Below, one piece after another: positions 35,012 to 41,952 of a stretch of DNA of 64,000 nucleotides. The position numbers were made by a program, and so were the translations under genes. Every line of letters begins with the position of its first letter. Position 1 is the first letter of the stretch. The notes beneath the pieces were generated by a model that saw only the letters and a list, made by a program, of their open reading frames with translations, searched no databases and was not told where the DNA came from. This stretch comes from Micromonospora sp. RP3T (GTDB taxonomy: Bacteria > Actinomycetota > Actinomycetes > Mycobacteriales > Micromonosporaceae), in the NCBI RefSeq assembly GCF_003027925.1, contig NZ_PYPS01000013.1, positions 62,001 to 126,000 of the forward strand. The letters are read 5' to 3'.

Positions 35012-35071
35012 GACGCGGCCAGGTGGCTGGGGGTGGGGGTAGGGTCGGGGTGCGCCATCGAGGCATTGCCA

Positions 35072-35085
35072 TGGAAGCGCTCCCA
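35072..35085. promoter_or_regulatory. CebR-like operator
   Basis: TGGAAGCGCTCCCA differs at one position from TGGGAGCGCTCCCA, the published CebR box of Streptomyces cellulose and cellobiose genes. It lies 256 bp upstream of the GH6 cellulase, whose expression would be released by cellobiose. No CebR gene lies in this window. Confidence 0.75.
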
Positions 35086-35340
35086 TGCAAGAATCGCTGC
35101 ACGCGGTTCGGGGAGCCACACCGCGAGCGCAGACGTCGAGGGCAACCGGTCTCACCGGACGACGTCCGGCTCCTTCGACCGGTCCTGCGGACCGGTCGGC
35201 ACCACCACCACCCTCGCCCGTCCGGGTCGGGCGTCCCCCGAAACAACCCGTGGCGCGCACGGTCGTTCCCGCAGGGCGACCACCGCCGCCATTCCGCCGG
35301 GCCGTACGCGGATCCGGTCTCGCCCAAGGAGATCAGTGGT

Positions 35341-37143
35341 ATGAATCTGTGGAGAAGGCTGTCCGGCCGGAGCCGGACGCTCGCGCTCACCGGCGCCGGC
35401 GTCCTCGTGGCCGGCGGGCTGGTGACCCTTCCGGTCACCGCGGCGCAGGCCGCGACGCAGTGCAGCGTGGACTACACCACCAGCGACTGGGCCGGTGGCT
35501 TCACCGCGAACGTGGTCATCAAGAACCTCGGTGACCCGGTCAGTTCGTGGAACCTCGGCTTCACGTTCGGCAACAGCAGCCAGCGCGTCCAGCAGGGCTG
35601 GTCGGCGAAGTGGACCCAGAGCGGCCAGAACGTCACCGCCCAGAACGAGTCCTACAACGGTTCGCTGGGCACCGGCGCCAGCACCAGCATCGGGTTCAAC
35701 GGCGCCTGGAGCGGCAGCAACCCGAAGCCGACGCAGTTCACGCTCAACGGCACGGTCTGCAACGGCGGCACGCCGCCCACCAGTACCCCGCCCACGAGCA
35801 CGCCGCCGACGAGCACGCCGCCCACCAGCACCCCGCCGACGAGCACGCCGCCCACCAGCACGCCCCCCACCAGCACCCCGCCCGGGCAGAAGGTGGACAA
35901 CCCGTTCGTCGGGGTGAAGGGGTACGTGAACCCGGAGTGGAAGGCCAAGGCCGAGTCCGTGGCCGGCGGCAGCCGGGTGTCGAACAACCCGACCGCGGTC
36001 TGGATCGACCGGATCGCCGCCATCAACGGCACGCCGGACAGCAGCTCCAACGGCGCGATGGGCGTCCGCGCCCACCTGGACGCCGCGCTCGCCCAGGGCG
36101 CCGGCTACATCCAGTTCGTCGTCTACAACCTGCCCGGCCGCGACTGCTCGGCGCTCGCGTCGAACGGTGAGCTGGGCCCGGACGAGCTGCCCCGCTACAA
36201 GTCCGAGTACATCGACCCGATCGCCGCGATCCAGGGCGACGCGAAGTACAAGAACCTGCGCATCGTCAACATCATCGAGATCGACTCGCTGCCCAACCTG
36301 GTGACCAACACCTCGGGCAACCCGGGCGGCACCGCGATGTGCGACACGGTCAAGGCCAACGGCGCGTACGTCAACGGCGTGGGCTACGCCCTGGCGAAGC
36401 TCGGCGCGCTCGGCAACGTCTACAACTACATCGACGCCGGCCACCACGGCTGGCTCGGCTGGGACAGCAACTTCGGCCCGGTCGCCGACCAGCTCAAGGC
36501 CGCCGCCGTCGCGTCCGGCAGCACCGTGAAGAATGTGCACGGCTTCATCACCAACACGGCGAACTACTCCGCGCTGAAGGAGCCGTACGTCAAGGTCACC
36601 GACTCGGTGAACGGCCAGACCGTGCGGCAGTCCAAGTGGATCGACTGGAACCAGTACGTCGACGAGCTCTCGTTCGCCCAGGCGTTCCGGCAGAAGCTGG
36701 TCTCGATCGGCTTCGACAGCAACATCGGCATGCTGATCGACACCTCCCGCAACGGTTGGGGCGGCGCCGCCCGGCCCACCGGCCCGGGCCCGCTGACCAG
36801 CGTGGACGCCTACGTCAACGGTGGTCGGATCGACCGTCGCTTCCACGCCGGCAACTGGTGCAACCAGGCCGGTGCGGGCCTCGGCGAGCGGCCGAAGGCG
36901 GCGCCGGAGTCCGGCATCGACGCCTACGTCTGGGTGAAGCCCCCGGGCGAGTCGGACGGCTCCAGCAAGGAGATCCCGAACAACGAGGGCAAGGGCTTCG
37001 ACCGGATGTGCGACCCGACGTACACCGGCAACGCCCGCAACGGGAACAGCATGTCCGGTGCCCTGCCGGACGCGCCGATCTCCGGCGCCTGGTTCCCGGC
37101 CCAGTTCGCGCAGCTCATGCAGAACGCCTACCCGGCGCTGTAG
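35341..37143 (+). CDS. Secreted cellulose 1,4-beta-cellobiosidase/endoglucanase: CBM2 + GH6
   Basis: A 600-residue extracellular cellulase. There is a signal peptide (1-38, cleavage after AQA), a CBM2 cellulose-binding module (QCSVDYTTSDWAGGF to CNGG), a Thr/Pro/Ser linker with TPPTS seven times, and a GH6 catalytic domain from about residue 185. GH6 landmarks are VVYNLPGRDC, IIEIDSLPNL and IGMLIDTSRNGWGG. The exo-type loop content suggests a cellobiohydrolase, but this is not certain. ATG 35341 follows AGGAG. A CebR box lies upstream and a 16-bp hairpin downstream. Confidence 0.94.
   Translation: MNLWRRLSGRSRTLALTGAGVLVAGGLVTLPVTAAQAATQCSVDYTTSDWAGGFTANVVIKNLGDPVSSWNLGFTFGNSSQRVQQGWSAKWTQSGQNVTAQNESYNGSLGTGASTSIGFNGAWSGSNPKPTQFTLNGTVCNGGTPPTSTPPTSTPPTSTPPTSTPPTSTPPTSTPPTSTPPGQKVDNPFVGVKGYVNPEWKAKAESVAGGSRVSNNPTAVWIDRIAAINGTPDSSSNGAMGVRAHLDAALAQGAGYIQFVVYNLPGRDCSALASNGELGPDELPRYKSEYIDPIAAIQGDAKYKNLRIVNIIEIDSLPNLVTNTSGNPGGTAMCDTVKANGAYVNGVGYALAKLGALGNVYNYIDAGHHGWLGWDSNFGPVADQLKAAAVASGSTVKNVHGFITNTANYSALKEPYVKVTDSVNGQTVRQSKWIDWNQYVDELSFAQAFRQKLVSIGFDSNIGMLIDTSRNGWGGAARPTGPGPLTSVDAYVNGGRIDRRFHAGNWCNQAGAGLGERPKAAPESGIDAYVWVKPPGESDGSSKEIPNNEGKGFDRMCDPTYTGNARNGNSMSGALPDAPISGAWFPAQFAQLMQNAYPAL
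35770..35874 (+). repeat. 15-bp tandem repeat encoding TPPTS linker (x7)
   Basis: Seven units of ACGCCGCCCACCAGT-like 15-mers with synonymous variation encode the flexible linker between the CBM2 and GH6 modules. Copy number is likely to vary among strains. Confidence 0.9.
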
Positions 37144-37203
37144 AGCCCCGCGGCCGGACCACCCGCCGCGGCGGGAGTGAGGCACCGCCGCGCGGGTTTC
37201 CCC

Positions 37204-37239
37204 GGGCCCCTGGTCGACGCCCACGTCGACCAGGGGCCC
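37204..37239. terminator. Terminator hairpin after cellulase
   Basis: Arms GGGCCCCTGGTCGACG (37204-37219) and CGTCGACCAGGGGCCC (37224-37239) match over 16 bp with a CCCA loop. It lies between the cellulase and the convergent small gene and probably acts in both directions. Confidence 0.8.
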
Positions 37240-37253
37240 CCGGCCGTTTCCGG

Positions 37254-37637
37254 TCAGGGCACCGTCTTCTCGATCGCCGCGCGGCCCAGCTCGGCCAGGT
37301 CACGGCGGGCCCGCTCGACGTTCTCCGGGGTCACGTCCTGGCCACGGGCCCGGACCAGGTCCTCCGGTTCCCAGGGCTGCTCGGCGCCGGTACGGATGTT
37401 GTCCCCGCCCGCGCCGGTGCCGGTGCCGGTCGCGCCGGTGCCGGCCGCGTACGGGTCGCCGAGGAGGTCCGGCGAGCCGGTGTCCGGCACCGCGCCGTTC
37501 GGCTCGGCGAACGCGGGATTGTCCGGATCGGTGCCACCGCCGCGGAACTGCGGCACCGTGCTGTCGTCGTCCACCGCGGCGGCCACCTCGGGGGTCTCCT
37601 CCAGCGGTCGCTCGCCACCGGGGTCACGATCGGTCAT
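37254..37637 (-). CDS. Small acidic hypothetical protein
   Basis: A 127-residue Asp/Gly/Pro-rich protein (TDRDPGGERPLEETPEV) that is probably mostly disordered. The C-terminal ~35 residues (PWEPEDLVRARGQDVTPE...RDLAELGRAAIEKTVP) could be helical. No family is recognised. ATG 37637 has AGGAGG only five bases upstream; an ATG at 37658 is also in frame. It is convergent with the cellulase across a strong hairpin. Confidence 0.6.
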   Translation of the reverse strand: MTDRDPGGERPLEETPEVAAAVDDDSTVPQFRGGGTDPDNPAFAEPNGAVPDTGSPDLLGDPYAAGTGATGTGTGAGGDNIRTGAEQPWEPEDLVRARGQDVTPENVERARRDLAELGRAAIEKTVP

Positions 37638-37724
37638 GCTGCTGCCTCCTGTCCCCATCCGCGCCTGGCGTACCCGGTGCGACGCCGGGCATGCCGGCCG
37701 GTCGGAGTGGGGATCCGGCGCGAC

Positions 37725-38045
37725 TCAGGAGTCGTCGGAGCGCGCCGGTGGGGCCTCGGTCGGGCGCAGCCGCTGCCAGAGCAGCATGAGCAGCCCGAAG
37801 ACCAGCATCACCGCCCCGGCCCACAGGTTGATCCGCAGGCCCTGCGCCTTGTCGATCTCGGCCGACGAGTCGAAGAGTCCCATCAGACCGACGATCAGCC
37901 CGTACGCGACGAACAGCCCGCCGATGACCCGGCGGATGTCGAACAGCCGGGCCGCGGCGGAGCTCGCCTCCCGGGCGTCCTCGGTCTCGTCGACCAGCGG
38001 GTCGTGGGCCTCGCCGCCCTGGTAGCGGTCCGCGTTGTCTGCCAT
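37725..38045 (-). CDS. Small membrane protein coupled to symporter
   Basis: 106 residues. An acidic N-terminus is followed by two transmembrane segments (about 40-60, VIGGLFVAYGLIVGLMG, and 74-92, WAGAVMLVFGLLMLLW) and a short polar tail. It starts 16 bp after the sodium:solute symporter stop, so it is almost surely co-transcribed. It could be an accessory subunit, like the small partners of some symporters, but no family is recognised. Confidence 0.7.
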   Translation of the reverse strand: MADNADRYQGGEAHDPLVDETEDAREASSAAARLFDIRRVIGGLFVAYGLIVGLMGLFDSSAEIDKAQGLRINLWAGAVMLVFGLLMLLWQRLRPTEAPPARSDDS

Positions 38046-38061
38046 GACGTGGGTCCCTTCC

Positions 38062-39717
38062 TCAGAAGACCGGGATGTAGAAGAGCGCGGCGAGCACCAC
38101 GGCGACGACGCCGAGCAGCACCGGGGAGCGGTACCAGGCCGCGTCGCCGGCCAGCGAGTCGTCGGCGAGAGTGGTGTCGCTGAGGCCGTACACCAGGCCG
38201 GTCAGCTCGTCGTTCGTCTTCGGCCGGGTCAGCGGCGTGATGATCGCGGCCACCACGGCGACGGTGACGAAGGCCAGGCCGGCGCCCCAGAAGCTCTCCT
38301 CCAGGTCCGAGTTGAAGCTGATCACGCCGGTCTTGTAGAGCAGGTAGGTGGCGATCGCCACCACGGTGCCGGACAGCAGCGACCAGAAGCCGGCCAGCGC
38401 GCTCATCCGCCGCCAGAACATGCCGATGATGAACGTCCCGAACAGCGGCGCGTTGAAGACCGAGAACAGCGCCTGGATGTAGTTCATGATGTTGCTGAAG
38501 CCGGCCGCGATGAACGCCGTGCCGATGCCCACCACCACCGCGATCACGGTGGCGATCCGGCCCACCTTCACGTAGTACTCGTCCGGGCGGTCCCGCCGGA
38601 AGTACGCCTGCCAGATGTCGTACGTGAAGACGGTGTTGAACCCGCTGACGTTGGCCGCCATGCCAGCCATGAACGACGCCACCAGGCCGGTGACCGCGAT
38701 GCCGAGCACGCCGTTGGGGAGCAGGTCGCGCATGAGCAGCGGGATGGCGTTGTTGTAGACCAGGTCCCCCTGGTCGGCGCCCAGCCCCTTGACCGTGATC
38801 AGGGCGATCAGGCCGGGAATCACGGTGACCAGCGGGATGAGCAGCTTCGGGTACGCCCCGATGATCGGCGTACGCCGGGCGGCGCTCATGTTCCGCGCCG
38901 ACAGGGCGCGCTGCACCTCGGCGAAGTTGGTGGTCCAGTAGCCGAAGGAGAGCACGAAGCCGAGACCGAAGACGATGCCCAGCCAGTGCGCGCCGAGCGG
39001 GTTGTCGGTGCTGCCGGTGCCCTGCCAGGCGTGCAGACCGGCCTCGCCGAGCTTGGACTCGCGTACCGCGTCCATCAGGCCGCTCACGCCGCCGACCTTG
39101 ACCAGGCCGATCACCGTGATCGGCACCAGGCCGGCGATGATCACGAAGAACTGGAGCACCTCGTTGTAGATCGCGCCGGAGAGCCCGCCGACGGTGATGT
39201 ACGCCAGCACGATCACCGCGCCGACCACGATCGCGATCCAGAGCGGCCAGCCGAGCAGCGCCTGCATGATCAGCGCCAGCGCGTAGAGGTTGACGCCGGC
39301 GATCAGCACCTGGGCGACCGCGAAGCTGATCGCGTTGAGCAGGTGGGTGGGGCGGTTGAAGCGCAGCCGCAGGTATTCCGGGACGCTGCGGACCTTCGAG
39401 CCGTAGTAGAACGGCATCATCACGATGCCGAGGAAGACCATCGCCGGCACCGCGCCGATCCAGTAGTAGTGCACCGTCATGATGCCGTACTGGGCGCCGT
39501 TGGCGGCCATGCCGATGATCTCCAGCGCGCCCAGGTTCGCCGAGACGAACGCCAGGCCGGTGACCCAGGCGGGCAACGACCGCCCGGACAGGAAGAAGTC
39601 GACGCTGGTCTTGATGGCGCGCCGGGCGGCGAAGCCGACCCCCAGCACCGTGACGAAGTAGAGCGCCAGGATCAGGTAGTCCAGGGCGTTCATGTTCAAC
39701 CGTAGGCCGCTGCCCAT
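38062..39717 (-). CDS. Sodium:solute symporter family transporter
   Basis: A 551-residue SSS/SGLT-fold permease with about 13-14 transmembrane helices. N-terminal landmarks are YFVTVLGVGFAARR, FLSGRSLPAW and the NLGALEIIG region. The strong core motif GFNTVFTYDIWQAYF follows, then AALF-type helices. It imports a sugar or other solute with Na+. Substrate selectivity is not readable. ATG 39717 has GGGGAG eight bases before it. The small membrane protein gene follows directly. Confidence 0.9.
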   Translation of the reverse strand: MGSGLRLNMNALDYLILALYFVTVLGVGFAARRAIKTSVDFFLSGRSLPAWVTGLAFVSANLGALEIIGMAANGAQYGIMTVHYYWIGAVPAMVFLGIVMMPFYYGSKVRSVPEYLRLRFNRPTHLLNAISFAVAQVLIAGVNLYALALIMQALLGWPLWIAIVVGAVIVLAYITVGGLSGAIYNEVLQFFVIIAGLVPITVIGLVKVGGVSGLMDAVRESKLGEAGLHAWQGTGSTDNPLGAHWLGIVFGLGFVLSFGYWTTNFAEVQRALSARNMSAARRTPIIGAYPKLLIPLVTVIPGLIALITVKGLGADQGDLVYNNAIPLLMRDLLPNGVLGIAVTGLVASFMAGMAANVSGFNTVFTYDIWQAYFRRDRPDEYYVKVGRIATVIAVVVGIGTAFIAAGFSNIMNYIQALFSVFNAPLFGTFIIGMFWRRMSALAGFWSLLSGTVVAIATYLLYKTGVISFNSDLEESFWGAGLAFVTVAVVAAIITPLTRPKTNDELTGLVYGLSDTTLADDSLAGDAAWYRSPVLLGVVAVVLAALFYIPVF

Positions 39718-39808
39718 GCCTGTTGCTCCCCTCGTGTGGGTGCGTGCTGCGGCGGCAGGTACCCCGATCGCGATGTTTCATGCCTACTGTTCGATCCACT
39801 TGAGGCGC

Positions 39809-39856
39809 AAGAAGGGGCCCCTTCTTAACGCCTGGCGTCGAGAAGGGGCCCCTTCT
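39809..39856. repeat. GGGGCCCC/TTAAC repeat, copy 5 (direct palindromes)
   Basis: AAGAAGGGGCCCCTTCTT (39809-39826, an 18-bp palindrome) and AGAAGGGGCCCCTTCT (39841-39856) lie head to tail. They separate the end of the acidic hypothetical gene (39896) from the symporter promoter. Each unit is itself a palindrome, so either or both could form a hairpin. Confidence 0.85.
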
Positions 39857-39895
39857 CACCTACCGGCTGGCCGGTGAGGTGCAGGTGGCGGTGCC

Positions 39896-41038
39896 TCAGC
39901 GGCCCAGCACGCGGTCCAGGAAGTCGCGGTAGCCGCGCACGGCCACCCGGAGCTGCTCGGTGTCGGACGAACCGGACTCCTGCCAGGTGCCCAGCTTGGT
40001 GCGCTGCTCCCGCAGCGCCGTGGACAGCGCCTCGATCGCCTCCTCGACCAGCGACTCCGCCTCGCCGACTGCGGCCTTCGGGTCGTCCACGAAGCGCAGT
40101 TGGACGTCGCGCCAGCGGTCCCGGAAGCCCTGCGCCGCGTCGGAGTCGAACAGCGTCGCCGCGTCGGCCGGCACCGCGCCGGACGTGCCCCGGCCCGCGC
40201 CGGCCAACGCCGCGCCGCCGGCTGCCGCGCCCGCCGCCGCGGTGGCGGTGGCCGGGTCGACGGTGTCGTGGTGCCGCCCGGACCCGTCGGCGTCGGCGCG
40301 AACCGGCACGGCGTCCGGGTCCACCAGACCCGGCTCGGGGCTGCCGTAGCCGACCGCGCCGGCGGCCACCGCGTCGTCCCGGTCGCGGTCGGCGACCACC
40401 GTGTCGTGCCGGTCGGCGCGCACCGCGTCGTCGTGGCGGTCGCTCACCGTGTCGTCGTCCCGGTCCGCGTCGTCGACGACGGTGTCCGGCCGGTCCGCGT
40501 CGGGGTGCTCGGCCGCCCAGCGGTCCCGGTCGTGCAGCCGGTCCCCGGCGGTCGGGTCGGCCCGCTCGTCGTCCAGCGGGTCGGTGCGCCCGGGTGCGCC
40601 GTCGCCCGGCGCGGCGGTGTCCTCACGACGCGCGTCCCGCTCGTCCTGCGGACGGCCGCCGGCCAGCGCCGAGGCGGCCACCGCGTCGCCCACCGTGGCC
40701 GCGCAGAACGCCGTCGGGAGCGGCGCCGGCTCGTGGAAGGCGGGCCGCTCGCCGTCCCGCGTCCCGTCGGCGTCGTCCGACCGGTTCGCCGCGTCGCGCA
40801 GCTCGTCGGCGTCGTACGCCCGGGTCTCGTCGGGCCGGGCGTCCGGCCCGTCGGTCACGGCCGGGTCGTCGAACGTGCCCCGGTCGTCGAGCGCGTCCTC
40901 CGGAAGCTCGGCCCGGCCGGCGCGGTCGGTCCCCGACCGGTCGGCGTGGGCGTGGTCGTCCGGCGGCGGGACCGGCACCGGCGCGGATCGTACGGTCTCC
41001 GGGTGCTCCGGCGTGACCTGCTGCTCTTCGTGGCGCAT
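39896..41038 (-). CDS. Acidic, mostly disordered protein with C-terminal helical domain
   Basis: 380 residues. The first ~270 are dominated by Asp, Arg, His and Ala (ADRDRDDAVA, HDDAVRADRHDTVVADR), a composition typical of disordered regions. The last ~100 residues hold FRDRWRDVQLRFVDDPKAAVGEAESLVEEAI...GYRDFLDRVLGR. The same domain appears in the adjacent upstream gene (WEELQVRFVDSPAETVGDADELV). The function is unknown. ATG 41038 is only 12 bp after the upstream gene's stop, so the pair forms an operon. Confidence 0.75.
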   Translation of the reverse strand: MRHEEQQVTPEHPETVRSAPVPVPPPDDHAHADRSGTDRAGRAELPEDALDDRGTFDDPAVTDGPDARPDETRAYDADELRDAANRSDDADGTRDGERPAFHEPAPLPTAFCAATVGDAVAASALAGGRPQDERDARREDTAAPGDGAPGRTDPLDDERADPTAGDRLHDRDRWAAEHPDADRPDTVVDDADRDDDTVSDRHDDAVRADRHDTVVADRDRDDAVAAGAVGYGSPEPGLVDPDAVPVRADADGSGRHHDTVDPATATAAAGAAAGGAALAGAGRGTSGAVPADAATLFDSDAAQGFRDRWRDVQLRFVDDPKAAVGEAESLVEEAIEALSTALREQRTKLGTWQESGSSDTEQLRVAVRGYRDFLDRVLGR

Positions 41039-41050
41039 GGCGGCGGCTCC

Positions 41051-41650
41051 TCAGCGGCTCGTGGCGTCGTGCTCGGGGTCGGGGTCGGGGTGGCGCTGCT
41101 CCGGCGACCGCTGGCCGACGGGGTCCGCGCCGAGCAGGTCGGCGAAGAGGGCCCGGTAGTGCACCAGCGCCTGGCGGAGATCCTCGGTGCCGGCCTCGCC
41201 GCGTTCGTTGCGCTGCCGGATCTCGTGGGCGTCGCGGTAGTGGGTGAGCGTGCGGGCGTGCTCGACGGAGAGATGGGCGATCTGGTCGGAGAAGTCCCCG
41301 GTGGGGTATCCGCGCTCCGCGATCAGGTGACTGACCAGCTCGTCGGCGTCGCCGACGGTTTCGGCCGGCGAGTCCACGAAACGCACCTGGAGTTCCTCCC
41401 AGGCGGCGGCGTACCGGGCCCGGGACTCCGGGGTGAGCGGGGTCAGCTCCAGATCGGCGTGCCGACGCTCGCGCTCCCGCAGCTCCCGCTCGGCGGCGCC
41501 GCGGCTGTCCTGCTCGGCGACGACCCGGTCGTACTCCGGGCCGAAGCGCTGCCGCAGCGCCCGTCGGCGGTTCGCGACCACGGCGAACGCGACAAGCGCG
41601 GCGACCACGGCGACGACGATGACTATGACGACTACCTGCGTGGGCGACAT
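41051..41650 (-). CDS. Membrane-anchored protein, paralogue of downstream gene's C-terminal domain
   Basis: 199 residues. There is one N-terminal membrane helix (5-24, VVVIVIVVAVVAALVAFAVV), then a basic/charged coiled region (RRRALRQRFG) and a globular domain with the AAWEELQVRFVDSPAETVG motif and an HLSVEHARTLTHYRDAHEI helix. The tail is PDPDPEHD. The shared domain with the next gene points to a common role; I do not recognise a named family. ATG 41650 has GGAGGAG five bases before it; an upstream in-frame start is not needed. Confidence 0.75.
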   Translation of the reverse strand: MSPTQVVVIVIVVAVVAALVAFAVVANRRRALRQRFGPEYDRVVAEQDSRGAAERELRERERRHADLELTPLTPESRARYAAAWEELQVRFVDSPAETVGDADELVSHLIAERGYPTGDFSDQIAHLSVEHARTLTHYRDAHEIRQRNERGEAGTEDLRQALVHYRALFADLLGADPVGQRSPEQRHPDPDPEHDATSR

Positions 41651-41952
41651 GGCTCCTCCTTCGCCAGCTGGTATTCCCTCCTCCGGGTGATCGCCAATCC
41701 CGTTCCGGGGCACTTTCCCGGGTCGGGTGCCCGGCGCGCGGCCCGCGGCCGCCGGTCCGGCCATGCGACGGGGGTCCGACGGGGCCCGCCAGGACCATCT
41801 CGGACCGTAGTGAGCGGCGAGACGGCCGGTAGTGCATCCGTCGGGGATTACGTATCCTGCCCAAGGCGTCCGGGCCGGGTCCCGGCGTCGTGGCCGTCGA
41901 CCTGACGGCCACTGCCGGCGCCACCCAGCGAACCTTCCCGGGCGAGGTCTGA
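41651..41952. other. 302-bp gap upstream of conservon
   Basis: No gene is seen. GATTACGTATCCT near 41847 is an AT-rich island that could be the -10 region for the conservon. The part near 41651-41800 would carry the promoter of the small membrane gene pair in the opposite direction. Confidence 0.5.

Larger units (their letters stand above)
34741..35340. other. 600-bp non-coding region upstream of cellulase
   Basis: No convincing gene is seen in this divergent gap. It contains an AT-rich stretch near 34800-34860 that probably holds the promoter of the surface protein gene, an imperfect GATCATG inverted repeat (34958-35011) and a CebR-like operator (35072-35085) for the cellulase. The long in-frame extension of the cellulase (from 35023) is ruled out because the signal peptide starts at 35341. 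Confidence 0.7.

Noticed and set aside
35023..35340. N-terminal extension of the cellulase gene
   Set aside because: The signal peptide begins at ATG 35341 with a good ribosome binding site, and the extension covers the CebR box.
35770..35874. Regular 15-bp repeats resembling a repeat array or CRISPR
   Set aside because: Units are directly adjacent with no spacers and encode the TPPTS linker of the cellulase.
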